NCBI GenBank assembly: GCA_951213105.1
Contig: OX578146.1
Coordinates: 57,500,569 to 57,564,568 of the forward strand
DNA: 64,000 nt
Direction of reading: 5' to 3'
Origin: Amaurobius ferox
Lineage: Eukaryota; Arthropoda; Arachnida; Araneae; Amaurobiidae
Positions 44,662 through 57,615 of this stretch are shown here, piece after piece. Within the stretch, counting starts at the first letter, position 1, and the number at the start of each line of letters is the position of its first letter. Position numbers and translations under genes: made by a program. The notes under the pieces are model-generated. The model saw only the letters and a program-made list of their open reading frames with translations. It was not told the origin of the DNA and ran no database searches.

Positions 44662-47082
44662 CGCAAATCAATAAAAATAAAATTGAAAATCTGTCTGTCT
44701 GTCCCATCATCACGGGAGAACGGCTCAACCGAATTTAATAACATTATGTGGGTAGCCTAGAAATAGCCCGACTTAAATTTAGTTCAAGTTTCGAGTTTCT
44801 AAAATCAGGGGTTGTCGAGATATTAATGAAAAACGAAACTTTTCCCCAGGAGTTCTACTTTCTAACTCCCTGGTTCCTCCAAACGACAAGGTTGGAAATC
44901 GTATGTTTAAAACGTGAAAGTGAATTAAAACTTTATCTCTGAGTTTGGTGGGAGATTTTTGCTCTAATTAGTCACTTTCTGAAAACATGAATTGTTTGAA
45001 AACATGAATGTTTGAAACATGAATTTAAATGGAAAATCACAAGCTTTTACTCAACAAGCTTTTTCTCACAAGCTTTTTCTCACAAGCTTTTACTCAACAA
45101 TGAAAAGTAGTAAGAGATCAAAATGGTTATGTAACTATTAGCATTTTATGAAGAAGCTTTTTCTCACCAGCTTTTACTCAACAATGAAAAACATTAAGAA
45201 ATCAAAATGGTAATTTAACTATTAGCATTTTGTGTAGAAGGTTCTATCTTATATCATGTTGCTAGGCAACGCAAGTAAATTAAATGTATTTGTTAATATT
45301 TAATATTATTTTTTCGATTTGAATAATAAATACATGGATATAATAATATAAATGAAATAATCTTATAAATGAAAGGTTTGATATTTCTTTTAATTATATT
45401 AATTGCGAATTGCGACACCACTTTCATTTATTTTGGCAAAGAGTTTTCAAGCTTATATATTGTGTTTAGCTAATAAACTCATATATTGTATTTAGCCAAT
45501 AATTTCATTTAGCGGAGTGTTGAAACAGAAAAAGAGTAGAACGGGTATAACTTCTACAACAATTTTAGTGTTTTCATTTGGCATATATAAACGGGATCAG
45601 GATGTTTTATTCAGATCTGCAAGTTCAAAGTTACGAATTTGGCGGAATATCGCTAACTTGGCAACTTATTTTAAACGTTGTCAAATCGATAAAAACGACG
45701 CAAATCAATAAAATGTATTTTGTTTTGTTAGAAGAGAGTACTGAAATGATGTTTCGTTAGCATTTGTCTGTCAGTCCAACCGTCCTACTTTGTAACATTT
45801 AGCAAATTTTTAAATTGTCACCAAATTGATAAAAATGCTTGAAAATGCATAAAAATATCTTGAAATTGATAAAATTGCGCTAAATAAATGAAATTAATTG
45901 TGTTTTGTTAGTGGGTAGTATTGTGATGATATTTCGTCAATTTGTCGCTAAGTGAGAATGTCAGTTCTACAGTCCTACTTGGCGATAAATATGGCAAATT
46001 TTAAAATCCAAACCTTCCATAGAGATAGCATTATTCCGACGAAATTTTTTTTACCACTTTAAAGCAAATGATATCATGTCGCTTAGCAACGGATTTAAAT
46101 CCAATGTGTTTATGCAACAGACGATTTTTAATAAATCTTTTCCGATTTGAATAATGAAGATATATAAAATAAATGTTATTGCCATTGCATTTTTAGCTGG
46201 ATGATATCAATTACGGTCTTTAGGTTTAAATATTATTATTTTTGATATTTTCGGGGATTATTGATTCAGGGATTACTGATATTTTCAAGTTATTATGTCA
46301 TTGTTTTATTGCGGTAAAAATTGTTGAAACTCATATATTGTATGTTGTACAAATAATCTTCTACAAATGCAAATTTATATCTTCTAATCTACGATAATAT
46401 AAATAGTACAAGTATATTGGCATATATTTTGACATATATTGGCATATATTGGAATCAAGTACGGCCTTCTTGTATGAAGATAACGGGGATTATTGGTATT
46501 TCAATTTATTACGACATCTGTTTTATTTTGGCAAAGAATTTTGAGACTTATATTGTAAGACGGGCAATCTTCTACTAACACTCGGACATATTTTCTAATC
46601 TACGGCATTATGGGTAGTACAGGTATATCTTCCCATATAATTTTAGCACTTTCATTTTGGCGTATATTGGAATCAATTACTGCTTTCAGGTTTAAAGATT
46701 ATGGGTATATTGATATTTTAAATTTATACGTGTCATCTACTAATACAAGTTATATCTTCTAATATTCCAGTATATAAGTAGTATGGGTCCCATACAATTT
46801 TAAGGCTTTTATTTTGCATATATTGATTCAATTCCATATTTTTTGTAAATTTGCATAAAGAGCTAGGATGTTTTATTCTTCAGATCTGACCGTGAAGATA
46901 ATTTTATGTAGCAAGAAAAGATAGATATTCTTAAACTTCTTTTTAGAAGCATTACATTAAATATTTTAACAGAATATTTTGATTAAAAAGTCATTTAGTA
47001 TACTATAGGAATTTTCACATGATTATGAATTTTAAGTTTCTTTATATTACATACTCCGTACGAAGAACGGGTATGCTGCTAC
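44662..47082 (+). mobile_element. Helitron family C, longer copy
   Basis: Same 5' block (AAAATTGAAAATCTGTCTG) and 3' hairpin (TCCGTACGAAGAACGGGTAT, then GCTGCTAC at 47075-47082, with C replacing the last G). A local tandem duplication (CAAGCTTTTACTCAACAA-type units) lies at 45040-45190. About 2.4 kb, non-coding. Confidence 0.7.
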
Positions 47083-48994
47083 TCTATATAATTAAAATTG
47101 AAAATCTGTCTGTCTGTATGTTTGTCCCATCATCAGGGGAGGGAGAACTGCTGCACCAAATTTCATGAAATTTTGTGGATGGTCTTGAATTGGCCCTACT
47201 TAAAATTTAGTCCCTGTTTCGAGTTTCTAGGACCAGTGGTTGTATAGATGTTAATTAAAAACGCATAATTAAACCTCCCATAGACATATCATTATGCAGA
47301 CGATAATTTTTCCCTTTCATTTATTTGAAGAACATGATATCATGTCGCTTATCAACGGATTTAACTCCAATGTGTTTATGCAGCAGACGATGTTGCTTAA
47401 ATCTTTTGAGATTTAAATAATAAAGAAATTTATATAAAATAAATTTGATCAAAATTGCAGTTTTGACTGGATTATATCAATTACGGCCTTCAGTTTTAAA
47501 GGTCTCTGGGATTATTGATATTTTCTATTTATTACGCCACCTGTTTTATTTTGTCAAAAACAGTTGAAACTCCTATGCTGTAGTACTGGTAATCTTCTAT
47601 TAGTACACGGATATATCTTCTAATCTAAGAGAATATACGTAATACTGTTATATCTTCCAATACGGTTTTTATAGTCTTTTTCATTTTGGCATATGTTGGA
47701 ATCAATTACGGCCCTCAAGTGTAAAGATTGCTTGAATAATTGATATTTTCAGTTTGTTACGTTATCTGTTTTATTTTGGCAAAGGTTTTTGAAATTCATA
47801 TATTGTAGTACGAGTAATTTTCTACTAACGCACGTTTATATCTTCTAGTATTCGGGAATATAAGCAGTACGGATATATCTTCCCATACAATTTAAGCGCT
47901 TTTATTTTGATATATATGATTTCATTTCGTATTTTCTGTAAATGTGTTACAAATGGGACCAGTATATTTCATTCTTCATATCTTCCTGTGAAGTTAATTT
48001 GGTTTCGCAAGAACAGAGAGAGATCCTTAAACTTCTTTTTAGGAGTATTTATTTAAATATTTTAATATAATGCTTTTATTTAAATATTTTAGTAGAATGC
48101 TTTGAATGACAATATCATTTAGAATATTATAGGAATTTGCAAATGATTGGAAATTTCAAGTATTTTTATATTATATACTCTATAACAAAAAAATCGACGC
48201 ACCAAGAAGGAGTTGTCCGATTGTAATGAAATTTCGTATGCAAAGACATTTTGAGCGAACATGCAAATGAATTAAATTTGGTGTCCAATGAATAAATAGT
48301 GGGAGCTCCAACGCATCGGAACTGCGCTTTCAGCAGGTGTACATAAGGAGCGATTCTGAATCTGTGGTCAAAATTTCTGTTGCATTTCGACTGCGGATAT
48401 CTTTCGTCGACTGTAACAATACCTAGCCGAAAGATTCGTACGCATTACGAGCATATGTAAGAGTTTGAAAGCGGCCGTGCTATCGGATTGAAGGAGGCTA
48501 GTTGGACGAATAGAAGACGATCAACAAGATAATGCCCGGCTGCACACTGCAAGTGTTGCTATGAATTGTCTCCAAGCTTGCCCAACACTTTCTTGGCCAG
48601 GTAAGTCTTCTGATCTCTCTCCCATAGAGTACATTTGGGACGTTATGGGAAGGTGATTGCAACCATCCCGGAATGTTGACAATTTAGCCCGACAGTTGGA
48701 GACAATTTAGCAAGACCTTCCGCAGGACACCATTCCGCGAAATTTATCAGTCTATGCCCGTGTTCAATCTTGCATGCAGGCCAGAGGTGGACCAAAGCCT
48801 TATTGACTTCCTCCCTTTGTATTCGGTTAAACTCTAAATCATTAAATTGTTCTGAAATTGAAATCGTTTCTTTGTCTATGTATGTTCTTCACATCCACCA
48901 ATTTTTATCACAATCGGACAACTCCTTCTTGGTGCGTCGATTTTTTTTTTGTTATAGAGAGTATATTCCGCACTAAGAACGAGCGTACTGCTAG
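47083..48994 (+). mobile_element. Helitron family C, copy carrying a Tc1 derivative
   Basis: Begins directly after the previous copy with TCTATATAATTAAAATTG and ends ACTG then CTAG (48991-48994) before T. The terminal hairpin region is split by a deleted Tc1-like element (48178-48959) inserted in the ATATAC of the 3' end. Confidence 0.68.
48178..48959 (+). mobile_element. Internally deleted Tc1-like element, copy 1
   Basis: Inverted ends: CTCTATAACAAAAAAATCGA, CGCACCAAGAAGGAGTTGTC at the left and their reverse complement at the right. A transposase N-terminal remnant (about 48430-48520) jumps straight to the C-terminal catalytic part (QQDNARPHTASVAMNCL, DLSPIEYIWDVMG), so the middle third is deleted. 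About 780 bp. Confidence 0.85.
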
Positions 48995-48999
48995 TTATT

Positions 49000-49220
49000 T
49001 AATAAGTTTGGAGGAAGAGAAACTCTTTACAGGAGGGGGGGGGAAGAAGACGAGATCTTTGCTTAGTGAAAACAAACTATATTTATAATTATTTTCAGAG
49101 GTCAACAACCTTCTGTAACCTTTTGTTCATTGAGTTCAAGGGATAATTCTCTGCAGCATTCATGGAACACATGCAATTCTGCAACGTACCAGATTTGAAC
49201 TGTATTTTTTTCTACTCAGA
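49000..49220. other. Unassigned gap
   Basis: G-run near 49034-49042. No gene recognised. Confidence 0.35.
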
Positions 49221-49221
49221 T

Positions 49222-49400
49222 CGTCGGAGCTACACAAAGGTGCAGGGTATCTATCCGCTAGGAGAACCGGAAAAGTGCCACACAATTAAGATCCGAACCC
49301 AATGGAGGTAGCTATCGCAAGGACCATGCTGTTCTTCCCCTAACCCATCACTTCTCAGATAGACATCCGGACCTACAGGTTTTTGTCTCCATACTTTGCC
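49222..49400 (-). mobile_element. Decayed SINE family 1 fragment
   Basis: On the minus strand the body order is preserved: 'ggtaggggaaga...ggtccttgcgatagctacct', 'ccattgggttcggatcttaa', 'gtggcacttttccggttctc', 'cctgcacctttgtgtagctc'. The head is lost and there are many substitutions. Confidence 0.65.
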
Positions 49401-50130
49401 TAGATACGAAGCCCGTTTTAGTCAGCTTCGAAAATGGAACACAGCAATGCCACATACGATCCTCCTGTCTTAACCTCAAAGCTATCTCTGCCTCACATGT
49501 GTAGAACTGGATATATGTCTAGCTAGTAGGCACAGGAGTGTACCGAAAGATACACTGACTATATAGAAATACATTTTTACTGTTGAAATTCATTGTAAAA
49601 TTTTTTGTAAGTTATTTCCTATCGTAATCTCCATATATGAACAGCATAATGTTGTATACATATTTTACAATACATTTTTGTTTAAATATACATTTTTAAC
49701 ATTGCAGATATTGAGCTATCAGACACAATGTTATACAAAATACTGCCTCCTTTGAACATATCTCGGTAAGCTCTAAAATTATGAAGCAAATATTTTTCCT
49801 ATTAAAAATGTAAAATGAAAATGCCTGTTTTTCACTCTATTTAATAAAAAAATCCAGAACTTCTGATTTTCTAGAAAAACTCTCTGAAAAAACTGGAGTT
49901 TCTGTTGATAGCACTCTCAATTCAATATCTATATTTTACTATTACATTTATTTTCACAATATTTTTTCGGCCAGGTACTTGCTTATTTACAATCATTTGC
50001 AATAAATGTATTGCAATCATTTACCTAAACGGCCCATCATTTTAGAGGTCAAAATGTAAACCATTTTGCTCTGAGAACAAACACATTGCTTAGGAGCATC
50101 ATGCAGATGATATTATACCCTTGCTCGAAA
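49401..50130. other. Unassigned AT-rich stretch
   Basis: No gene recognised. Confidence 0.4.
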
Positions 50131-50385
50131 CACTTATTTTAGACTGGAGCCAAGTGAGGATGACAAGCATAAGGACCATACTATCCTTTTCCTAATCTAT
50201 TAGCTCTTTTTAGGTGAGCTGGACGACTTAGTCAATAAAAAATCACCACCTCTCAAATGGATATTCGGACCCACGGATTTAACTTTACCATACTCCGTGT
50301 TGACAGGGGGGAATTTTGGACGTTATTGAGGATCGGGGACAACTGTTTGAAATACTTTTGCCGTAACCACTGGGACATACCGGCC
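50131..50385 (-). mobile_element. Decayed SINE family 1 copy
   Basis: Minus-strand remnants of the tRNA head (CCCAGTGGTTACGG at about 50360-50373) and of the body (GGGTCCGAATATCCATTTGA) are in the right order but heavily diverged, with an internal rearrangement near 50160-50260. Confidence 0.5.
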
Positions 50386-50779
50386 TCTTTTTTCACATAA
50401 AATTACATAAATTAGGATTATATTATTGTTTGTTTCGATTGGTAATTTATATTTTAATATAAATGATTCATAAAAAAGAAGCATCCAGAGAGCAATAACT
50501 TGCTGGAAATAAAACTAACTCTTGTATTAACCACTTGTAATAAGTACATTGTCTGTCTCACTGTCATTTATCCTCCTTAGAAATGTAAGATTTTATTGTA
50601 GATTTCTCAAGTGTGAGTAGGTGGTATTAGAAAATAGCTGCCTTCCAGCTTAATAACACCATTCTTTAGTCGTCAACCAAAGTCAAAAGGAATTAATCGT
50701 ATCCAGGTTTTAGCGACACGCGTATGTACATCTAACTATTTGACAGTCCATTTTTGACCTCGATATAGTATGAATTGCA
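50386..50779. other. Unassigned gap
   Basis: No gene recognised. Confidence 0.4.
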
Positions 50780-51546
50780 CTCTATGACAAAAAATCGACG
50801 CACCAAGAAGGAGTTGTCCGATTGTGATAAAAATTGGTGGATGTGAAGAACATACATAGAAAAGGAAACGATAAAAAATTCAGAACAATTTAATGATTTA
50901 GATCTTGACCGTATACAAAAGGAAGAAGTCAACAAGGCGTTGGCCCACCTCTGGCCTGGATGCAAGATGTCACCCGGCGTGGCATAGACTGACAAAGTTC
51001 ACGGATGGTGTCCTGCGGAATGCCTTGCCAAATTATCAACAACTGTCAGGCTAAATCGTCAACATTCTGAGATGGTTGCATTAGCCTCCCTATAAGTCCC
51101 AAATGGGCTCTATGGGAGAAAGATCAGGAGACCTAGCTGGCCAAGGAAGTGTTGGGCAAGCTTAAAGACATTTCATAGCAACACGTGCTGTGTGCGGCCG
51201 GGCATTATCTTTTTGAAAAGTAGGTCCGGTGTGTCGCAAAAGGAACGGTAACACAACCGGTCGTAGAATGTTATCTACGTACCGTTGTGCTGGCAGTGTG
51301 CCAGAAATGACTACCAAAGACGTAAGATATCCGCAGTAGAAATGCAACAGAAATTTTGACAACAGGTTCAGAATCGTTCATTATATACACCTGCTGAATG
51401 CGCAGTTCCGATGCGCTGGAACTCCCACTACTTATTCATTGGACACCAAATTGTATTCATTTGCATGTTCGCTCAAAATGTCTTTGCATACGAAATTCCA
51501 TTACAATTAGGCAACTCCTTGTTGCGTCGATTCTTTTGTTATAGAG
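50780..51546 (-). mobile_element. Internally deleted Tc1-like element, copy 2
   Basis: Same inverted ends as at 48178 (ATCGACGCACCAAGAAGGAG). The minus-strand remnant has PAQRYVDNILRPVVLPFL, then QKDNARPHTARVAMKCL, then C-terminal parts. It keeps a middle-domain segment that copy 1 lost and lacks the N-terminal part, so the deletion is different. Confidence 0.83.
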
Positions 51547-53427
51547 TATACTTTAATATTTTTTGCATTTTAAAGGAAAAGTTATGACTTTAAATAGGAC
51601 TTTAGTCTGTTAAATAAAATATTTAAGAAGCAAATGTTCAAACATAACACTTTATACCATTTATATTATATCTTTTTGCACCGAATATTATGCTGAAAAC
51701 TTTGTACCACTACGTAAACATGTAGTAAAATTCTTCGAACGAATGAATTGAAAATGCATTTTACTGAGACAACACATTTTTAAATGTGAGACTTTTACAA
51801 TTATATTTAAAGTTTCACGCCTGGCAGGAAATGCTTCACTCATAACTAATTATAATAATAAAACTTTCACAAAATTCGAAATATGTATCTTAAAAATTAT
51901 TTTTCCCACCATGAAAAGTATTCTCAATGTTAATTATTTGCAAACGATTTTTATGCATATAAATTAACAACTTTGGTATACCAGAGTTAATCAGCTTTAG
52001 TACGAATTTGTAAAAATTATATTCAATCTGTGTGATGTCAATATTCTGATAGTACGAATTATGGGTGACAATCAAATTTAACATTATGCTTTTGCCCTTA
52101 AAAATGTTTGAAGTATGTATTTCTCAGAGTCTATAGAAAGAGCTTAGACAATGACTGATATGGATCAGCCACGCAGACGAGATTCTTTCAGAACACCCAA
52201 TAATTTTCTGTTGAGTTCCTCAAACTGCTGATATTTTTGTGAGTATTTGGAGGAGAAAATGTAAGCATATAAGCACAAATTTTATTTTTGTTATTAATTT
52301 TGTAAAGTTTTTCAATTAAGTTTTTCATTACTCATTCCCTGTTTACTATATATAAAGTCGAATGTATAGAAATTTACCCCTTAGACTGTTTACTGTATTT
52401 TGAATACAAGATTTTAACTGAGAAATTACTTTAAATTTGTTGATATTATTAACATCGGTAAAAGTACCTGAAAATAGATGTTGCATATATTGTAATTTTT
52501 ATAAAGATAATTGAGTTGCAAATTCACACAGTATCTGTATATTGCATACAAGAATGTTTCATCTACAAATGCAAAATAAATAATATAAGTAATTTTCTAG
52601 AGAAAAAAATTATTTTTTCTGTATTCTCCATTTTTGCATTTCAGACGTCTTATTGTGCGATATATTCATACCAAATGAAATTTAAATTAAACTTAAATCC
52701 TTTGATAAATGGCTGGGTCATTTTCGGAAACCCCAATAATTTTTCAAGTCGGCGCCTATGATTTGGATTCAGTATATAATTCCGAAAGGGTAGAGGAATT
52801 GACTGGGTTTTCTCTTCCGATTCTGGAGTTGTCACTTTCAGTTTTTTGAAAAAATTCTGATGATTGTGAAAAAGAATCCGAAATGTAAAAAAAATCAGAA
52901 ATGAATCATCAAAAATGTATCAGAAAATAAAATATAAAAAGTAGAGATCACCACATAGTAATAAAGTTGGATAAATCTAGTATATCCAAAGTTGTTAATA
53001 TTTAGATGCATTAACATCAGAATTTGTAAATAATTAACTTTAAGAATACTTCTGATGGTGGGAAAAATAATTTGGAAAATCAGTACTTCCAAATTTTGTG
53101 AAAGTTTTATTATTATAATTAGTTATGACCAAAACATTTCTTACCAACCGTGAAACTTTAAATATAATGGTAAAAATCTCAGTTTTAAAAATGTGTTGTC
53201 TTATTAAAATACATTTTCAAAGAATTCTTCAGAAGAATTTCAGTAGACACTTCCGTAATAGTACAAAGTTTTTACCACAGTATTCGGTGAAAAACGATTT
53301 AATATAATTGGTAAAAAGTATTTCGTTTCAGCATGTATATCTTACATATTTCGTTTAACAGACTAAAGTCCTACTAAAAGTTGTAACTTTTCCTTTAAAA
53401 CGAAAAAATATTCTAAAGTAATGTATA
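51547..53427. mobile_element. Long-inverted-repeat element, unassigned
   Basis: Left arm about 51547-52090 and right arm about 52890-53427 are inverted copies over roughly 540 bp, at visibly less than full identity. Shared blocks in inverted orientation include 'aacagactaaagtcct', 'aacttttcctttaaaa', 'aaatgtgttgtct', 'gaaactttaaatataat' and 'atggtgggaaaaataat'. The ends are TATAC/GTATA. About 800 bp of non-coding sequence lies between the arms. There is no transposase, and neither arm matches the neighbouring transposons. Confidence 0.8.
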
Positions 53428-53430
53428 CTA

Positions 53431-54597
53431 TAACGAGGTCAAAAATTTACTGTAAAACATTTGACTATATTTCGTCAATTCCATTCAAAGAAAATGGAAT
53501 TGACGCGAGAGCATTATCGAGCTATGACTTTCTATGATTTTATAGTGGGGCTATATCAAGAAGAATGTCTTCAACGTCTACATTTAGCATATAGAAATGA
53601 TGCCCCATCTCGTGCCCCTGTATTCAGATGGTTTGCAACAGATGGTTTAGAAGAGGTCGAAATTATCTCCTGGATGAAAAACACGCAGGAAAACCTTTGT
53701 CAGTTATAGTCCCAGAAAATGTGACGGTCATTCGAAAAATTTTAATCGATGACAATCGCTGTACCTACATCCTACAACATTATACAGAAGGAACTTAACA
53801 TTGGATCCTCAGTTATACATAAAATTATTCATAAAGAACTGCATATGAAAAAATTAGTTTGTCGCTGGGTCCCCCTTAATTTAACAGAACGTAGAAAAGC
53901 AGAGCGTGTCAGAATCAGTAAAGAAACCCTAAAATTACTTAATGATGGTAGACACCACATTATTTCTAAAATCATAACTGGTGATGAAACGTATATACCG
54001 TTTTTTGACATTCCAACACGTCAAGAAAGTAAAGTATAGATCTTTGAAGATTGACCACAAACAAACAATGGTGAAAATCAACGATCAATGAAAAAAAGTA
54101 ATGTATGCCGTGTTCTTAAGAAGTACAAGTCTAGTCAAAGCCATAAAGCTGGAGGGACAGGATACAGTTACACCTAACTGGTACACCACTAAGTGTCTTC
54201 CAGAAATTCTTCAGGAAGTGAATGTTAGGGGACTCATGCTTCACCATGACAATGCATCTTCTCATTCAGCAAGAATGGCAGTCGAATTTCTTGAACAAAA
54301 AACCATCAAAGTGAGTAGGAGATCCACCCTATTCTCCAGATCTTGTTATGTGTGACTTTTGGTTACTTTTTAATCAAAAAAAAAATACGTGAGCGTCGTT
54401 TTTATTCCAAAGATGAGGCTTAAAAGCATATTTTTCACCGATTCCAAGAAATGTATGGCTTGAAGCATTTAATCTTTAGAAAATTCGCCTACAAAAATGC
54501 ATAGATGTTGGAGGGGAGTACTTTGAACACTCCTAAGAGTTGGTAAGTTTATCATGTACCACTTAGCAGTATTTCAAAAATTTCAGCGTGACCCTCG
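53431..54597 (+). mobile_element. mariner element (SETMAR-type transposase family of spiders)
   Basis: Carries the transposase remnant below. The right end reads, inverted, TACGAGGGTCACGCTGAAAT; the left end begins ACGAGGTCAAAAATTT, a decayed version. It starts a few bases from the long-inverted-repeat element. Confidence 0.75.
53494..54537 (+). pseudogene. mariner transposase, broken
   Basis: MELTREHYRAMTFYDFIVGL and LHLAYRNDAPSRAPVFRW form the N-terminal HTH. Frame changes follow, then QKELNIGSSVIHKIIHKEL, WVPLNLTERRKAERV, GDETYIPFFD (first catalytic Asp), ANWYTTKCLP-like and LHHDNASSHSARMAVEFL (second Asp). The C-terminal part decays after 54350, including the final motif region. At least three frame breaks. 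Genome annotations often mislabel such pieces as SETMAR methyltransferase; there is no SET domain here. Confidence 0.88.
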
Positions 54598-54599
54598 TA

Positions 54600-55680
54600 A
54601 ATATTATATCTATATATACGCAGATATTGTCTTGAAAACGTTTAGTTGAAACTCAAGGCTACACAAAACATGCAAATACGTTTATTATTCAAACTTGAAT
54701 TATCAATTCTGCATACTTCCCCCATGCATTATACTAAGCAGCATGTAAAAGACGTGATACTGATTGTGAAATACTTTTCTGATAAATATCTATTGTAGCT
54801 CATTTTAAAATTTCTTATACAAGCATAAGATTGAAAGAACATGCAGTAGACATTTTCCAGAACGCTGAAGCTCCAGTTCCACAACTACACCCATATTTTA
54901 TAAGCTTTCTATATCCGCGCATTGTTATTCAAAATAAAACGAAAGGATGTCATCGTTAATACATAATTCACTGCGATCAAGCTGAACCCTTTCAACCACT
55001 TCTATTAAAAGGTATGTGAGAAATTAGGAAAATAAGTTTTATTAAAGAAAGATAAATTTTTATGCTTACAGCTTATATACCAAATTCATTTTTATTATTT
55101 ACAGTCTTATATATGGGTCTCAGTATGTAAATAAGATTTATTATGTTCATTTCGTTCGGAAAACAGGAGTCGTAAGAAAGTTATTAAACACCCAATTTAC
55201 TTTATAAAGAAAATAACGTGTGTGTATACATATCTTGTAAAGTGGTCCCGTCGACAAAATAATATTGATTGCTGCATCACCTAGATGATAACAGATAATT
55301 TAAAATGTTTAAATTCGAACTTGACAACACAGAGAGATTGACGAAAAAAGCCAATTTCAAAGTTGTGAACATTGTCTTATGCAGTAGTGCCTAATATTTA
55401 CAGCATCGAGATCCACTTCTGATATACATTTAAGATAAATATCGACTTTAATATCTTAATTTCATATCAAATAGCTCCTATGTAGTATATGTAATTATAT
55501 ATAGATATATAATAAAAAAGGAGAGGGGACACTGTGCGAAGGTTAGATACGTCATCAGCCGAAACTGACGTCATCTACTTAGGAATTAATTTTGGCTGAG
55601 AGCTAATACTGGAATCGATAATGTTAGAGTTTGCAAAAATTCCCATTTAGAAAACGAATTTAATCGAAAGAGATTATGTA
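54600..55680. other. Unassigned AT-rich stretch
   Basis: No gene recognised. A region from about 55515 (aaaaggagaggggacactgt) differs in texture and leads into the short degenerate repeat. Confidence 0.4.
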
Positions 55681-55689
55681 ATGAATCGA

Positions 55690-55965
55690 AGGAGCTTACA
55701 TAGGGTGTATCAGAAGATCATATTTGAAGCATATTACGACCATACACAGGGTAAAAGGCGCATTTGAGGCGAATTATATTCACTTATTCATGATGTTTCA
55801 AAAGAGCTATATTAGGGCGTGTCAAAGCAGCTTATTTAGGGTGTAACAAATAGCTTATATAAAAATGTCAAAACATCTTATCCATGGCATATAAAAGGAG
55901 CTCAGTACGTTTCAAACGAGCTCATTTAGAGTATATCAAAATATCTTATATAGGGCATATCAATA
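55690..55965. repeat. Degenerate ~25-40-bp tandem motif
   Basis: Repeated variants of 'agcttatatagggtgtatca': for example 'gagcttacatagggtgtatc', 'cagcttatttagggtgtaac', 'atcttatatagggcatatca'. About eight to ten irregular copies. Confidence 0.65.
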
Positions 55966-57270
55966 TATTTTAAACTCCCAAGCAGAGGACAAAGGGCGTA
56001 TTTAAGACGTAATGCGCAGACATTGTCGGGCGTAGCACTTGATTTGCCCAACGCGGGGACTAAGCGGGGACTAAGACGCAGCGGGTGATTAAGCTTTTCG
56101 AAAAACTTAATCAATGAATTCAACTAACCCCTGCTTTATATCCCGGGTAACGGTAGGTGCAGTATCTTGTAATTTAAAAGTTAAACACTGCAAAGTGTCG
56201 AATACCCCTCAAATTCTTCATGTAACCCCATGGATATATGTACCCCGGTTTGAGAAACACTAATAAAAATATATGAGAAATATTATATTTAACTTAAAAA
56301 TAGCATTAATCTATTCCAAAAGGTAAAACATTGGAGTTATAAATCCCCCTTAGTATTTCGCATTCTAATCATAATTATCATAATTATCAATTCAAATTAC
56401 ATTTTTTGTATACAAAGACTGTGTTGCGAAGTATCCCGTGGATGTATTCTCGACATAAAATAATGAGTCGAAATATCTTGATAATTTCAGATTCTTTCAA
56501 AGCAGCGATAAGAACAAACACGATGAAAATACAGTTAATATCTTTTTAAGTATCTAGCAAAGTCACAAAAAAACCACTCAGATGCAATAAAACCTAATTA
56601 AATGCTTTATCAATTCCCAAAACATGAAGATCGTAGTCTCAAAACACTGACGTGCTCGTAATTCACTTTTTCTCGTTGAAACATAGAATTGTTCTCTGAA
56701 AGAACATTCTTACATAATGTTTGCAACGTATCCACTGGAATCGTGGGTTTACATTTAGTATACAAAGATGAGTCCAAATTTTTGGATAACTAACAAGTTA
56801 ATTTACCGGCACAACGAAAGCAATATACAACAGATAGTTCAATACATATCTGACAAGAATTAAACACCTATCAGGTACAGTAAGACAGCAAATTAAATGT
56901 TCCACTAACTTCACAAAACAGCCAATATTATTCACAAAACAGTGATGTATCCCACAATTCAGAGTAGCTCGTAAGCTGCGTTAACAGCTATCAAACTGCT
57001 ATCAGACTGACAAACAGCGCCAAATGCTGTCAAACTGAATAACGACTCATTTTATATACTCTCCGTGAAACTTCCAGAATAGGCTGGTATTTTCAAAAAT
57101 ATTTATTACTTCAAGGACGTTTTCATACCTTCGAAAAGTCGCCCCAAATTACCAAATTGTCGATGAATCGCCACATCTGACAACCCTGTCTCGAGTGTTC
57201 AAATATGATCTCTTCATATAATATTTGTGTAATTATTGTTTAAATTTTTATTTAAAAAACTACTTTACAT
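55966..57270. other. Unassigned stretch
   Basis: No gene recognised. A near-perfect hairpin TGATTAAGCTTTTCG / AAAAACTTAATCA lies at 56086-56113. Confidence 0.4.
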
Positions 57271-57279
57271 ATTTATGAT

Positions 57280-57455
57280 TTTTTACACATTATACGTGAT
57301 AATACGAATATTTCCTAATATTTTCGAAGCAATTTGCGAATTTCAACTCCGATTAAAAAATGTCTGAAATATTAGGTCCCATAGGGTTCAATATATTTCA
57401 TTTTTTCATCTCTGGTTAAATCCAAAACTAATTGGATGATATTATTTATACTTTC
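57280..57455 (-). mobile_element. Fragment of Helentron-like family B (reverse)
   Basis: The minus strand of this stretch matches the family B head region: 'ccctatgggacctaat', 'aaaaaatgaaatat', 'ttggatttaacc'. Ends absent. Confidence 0.55.
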
Positions 57456-57464
57456 CTTATATTA

Positions 57465-57574
57465 CATAATGTATAAGGAAAGTATTGTGACGGGGTCGAA
57501 AATTCGAATCCGAGTTTTCGACGAGAGAGCACGTTTCAAGCATCCCTGATCACAAATCAAACATTTTTGAAGTG

Positions 57575-57615
<41 letters not shown>

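Noticed and set aside
53461..54039. SETMAR host gene
   Set aside because: Only mariner transposase sequence is present, broken by several frame changes; no SET domain.
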